Shown: one piece after another, positions 62,638 to 64,000 of the stretch
Layout of the letters: the number at the start of each line of letters is the position of its first letter
Position numbering within the stretch: position 1 is the stretch's first letter
Origin: Shinisaurus crocodilurus
Taxonomy: Eukaryota; Chordata; Lepidosauria; Squamata; Shinisauridae
NCBI GenBank assembly: GCA_021292165.1
Contig: JAHFWL010001214.1
Location: 115,466-179,465 of the forward strand
Direction: 5' to 3'
Length of the DNA stretch: 64,000 nt
Position numbers and translations under genes: made by a program
Notes under the pieces: generated by a model
The model's database searches: none
Told to the model about the DNA's origin: nothing
Seen by the model: the letters and a program-made list of their open reading frames with translations, nothing else

Positions 62638-63180
62638 TCGTAAGAACATAGGAAGAGCCCTGCTGGATCAGACCAAAGATCCACCTAGTCCAGCATTCTG
62701 TCCACACAGTGGCCAACCAGCTGCCCCAATGGGAAGCCCACAAGCAGGACATGAGTGCAACAGCGCCTTCCCTGCCCATGTTCCCCAGCCACTGGTGTAC
62801 ATAGGCATACTGCCTCTGATACGAAATAGCACGTAGCCTTCAGGACTATTAGCTATCCAAGTTGGTGGCCATCACAATAACTTGGGGTAGAAAATCCTAT
62901 TGTTCAACTATGCGCGTGTATGTATTGTCTGCCCTGAATCTCCCGCCATTCAGCTTCATGGACATCCCCATTTGGTTCTATTGTTATGAGAGAGGGAGAA
63001 AAACACCTCCTTATCCTTTCTGCACACCCTGCACAATTTTAGACAACTCTATCATGTCCCCCCCCTTACTCGCCTTTCCCACGTAACCTAAAAGCCCCAA
63101 ACATTGTAACCTTTCCCCATAATAGAGTTGTTCCAGCCTCTTAATCACTTTGATTGCCCTTTCCTGCACCCAGCTTTAAA
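62638..63180 (-). mobile_element. CR1-clade (L3-like) LINE fragment, antisense
   Basis: 'cgtaagaacataggaagagc', 'ctgctggatcagaccaaaga', 'actggtgtacataggcatac', 'gaatctcccgccattcagct' and 'aatcactttgattgcccttt'. It is the longest member of this family here. Confidence 0.8.
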
Positions 63181-63713
63181 GTCACGAAGACTTTACAAGG
63201 CTAGCAGAGAACAAGCCGTTCCTTGCTTAAGGCACATCTCCAACCCTGCTCCTTCTAACCCTCAAATGCAACACAAATAAAATTACCTTCTGCCAACACT
63301 GTTTACACAGCTAAAGCACCTTTTAATCCAATGTTCTATTTTACCTAACAGGTGGACTTGTTTGCTTTCAGCCATGTAGTTATTACAGCAACGCTCCGAA
63401 GCCGTGGCACATGGAAGAGCATGAGGAAAGCAAAGTACATGAGCATTTCAAGCCCTTATGGGGGGAGTAGAGAGGAGGCTTTCTGCACAATCAAACAAAA
63501 CACGGCTCGATGTCGCCATCTTTCCCGCGATACGGCGGCAAGAGCCTGCTACCCCGCCGAAATGGACAGGAGGGATTGCTTTGCTGTACGTGGGGAACAA
63601 TTTAACTGCGGATTCCCACCATGCCAGCTCCTTCAAAATCCTTGCATGGACCGACCCATGCAGCAAAACCATTGGAGACTGGCCGTAGCACACTTTCTAC
63701 CAAATGTTCAGAC

Positions 63714-63848
63714 CGTAGCTCACTGGTAGTGCACATGCTTTGCATGAACGTGGTCACAGCAGGTTCAATCTCCAGCATCCGCAGGCAGGGCGCGAGGAGA
63801 GATCCCCTGAAATCCCAGAGAGCCATTGCTGCCAGTCAGTGGCGACAA
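63714..63848 (+). mobile_element. tRNA-Ala-like SINE, sense
   Basis: 'gtagctcactggtagtgcac' (A-box region), 'atgctttgcatgaacg' (anticodon stem with TGC) and 'aggttcaatctcc' (B-box), then the SINE body 'ccctgaaatcccagagagcc'. Substitutions in the stems argue against a functional tRNA. Confidence 0.7.
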
Positions 63849-63851
63849 TAT

Positions 63852-64000
63852 AGTGTGGCGTAGTGGTGAGAGTGTGGACTGGGACTCGGGAGATCTGGGT
63901 TCTAGTCCCCGCTGGCCATGAAACTCACTGGGTGACTTTGGGCCAGTCACTGACTCTCAGCCCTAACCTACCTCACAGGGTTGTGTGAGGATAAAATGGA
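63852..64000 (+). mobile_element. Sauria-type tRNA SINE, cut by window end
   Basis: 'gtggcgtagtggtgagagtg', 'gggttctagtccccgctggc', 'gactttgggccagtcactga' and 'gttgtgtgaggataaaatgg'. It runs off the window. Confidence 0.9.

Larger units (their letters stand above)
49246..64000 (-). other. GAB2: GAB2 intron upstream of exon 2 (3' part)
   Basis: It is transposon-rich, with several stretches lacking recognised repeats: 51400-52170, 53700-54550, 54890-55980, 56960-57595, 57965-58440, 59275-59630, 59840-60300, 60690-60975, 61330-61770, 62075-62635 and 63185-63710. No first exon of GAB2 was recognised here. Confidence 0.85.

Noticed and set aside
63714..63785. A tRNA-Ala gene
   Set aside because: Stems carry unpaired bases and the sequence continues into a SINE body seen elsewhere in the window.

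Overview
This window is vertebrate nuclear DNA, almost certainly from a squamate reptile (lizard group). The evidence is several Sauria-type tRNA SINEs, abundant CR1 and other LINE tails, dense hAT and Tc1/mariner MITEs, and two coding exons with vertebrate splice signals. I cannot name the species.

The only host gene I can support is GAB2 (GRB2-associated binding protein 2) on the minus strand. Exon 3 lies at 3089-3329 and exon 2, which carries most of the PH domain, at 48945-49245. They join in frame: exon 2 leaves one base (G) and exon 3 starts with AT, giving an Asp codon. The window therefore holds the end of intron 1 (49246-64000), all of a 45.6 kb intron 2 (3330-48944) and the start of intron 3 (1-3088). 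No other host gene was recognised; the remaining open frames are transposon remnants, low-complexity sequence or chance.

The introns are a stratified transposon landscape. (1) LINEs: CR1 copies at 17339, 27985 and 50242, the last two nearly identical; four fragments of one LINE family of unresolved clade at 4325, 6902, 20985 and 26525; many L2-like 3' tails; one L1-like ORF2 end near 56350. (2) SINEs: Sauria SINEs, tRNA-Ala-like SINEs, and seven copies of a 5S-rRNA-derived SINE whose 3' half is a CR1 tail. (3) DNA elements: several palindromic hAT MITE families, many with perfect 8-bp target duplications, two near-identical TA-flanked mariner MITEs, and pogo/Tigger-like elements. (4) LTR elements: a 4.4 kb non-autonomous ERV-like unit at 30378-34772 with LTRs differing only in repeat length, a tRNA-Leu-like primer site and a 5-bp target duplication; a CpG-rich solo LTR at 9083-10064 in the same sense as GAB2; and a second LTR-like block near 13040-13660.

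The points most worth following are the ERV-like element and its duplicated LTR terminus, the 5S/CR1 SINE, the promoter-like solo LTR, the shared CR1-to-L2-like chimeric junction found at two loci, and a helically spaced run of STAT-type motifs in intron 1. All coordinates were read by eye. MITE and LTR ends supported by target duplications are exact or nearly so; LINE and old-repeat edges are approximate.
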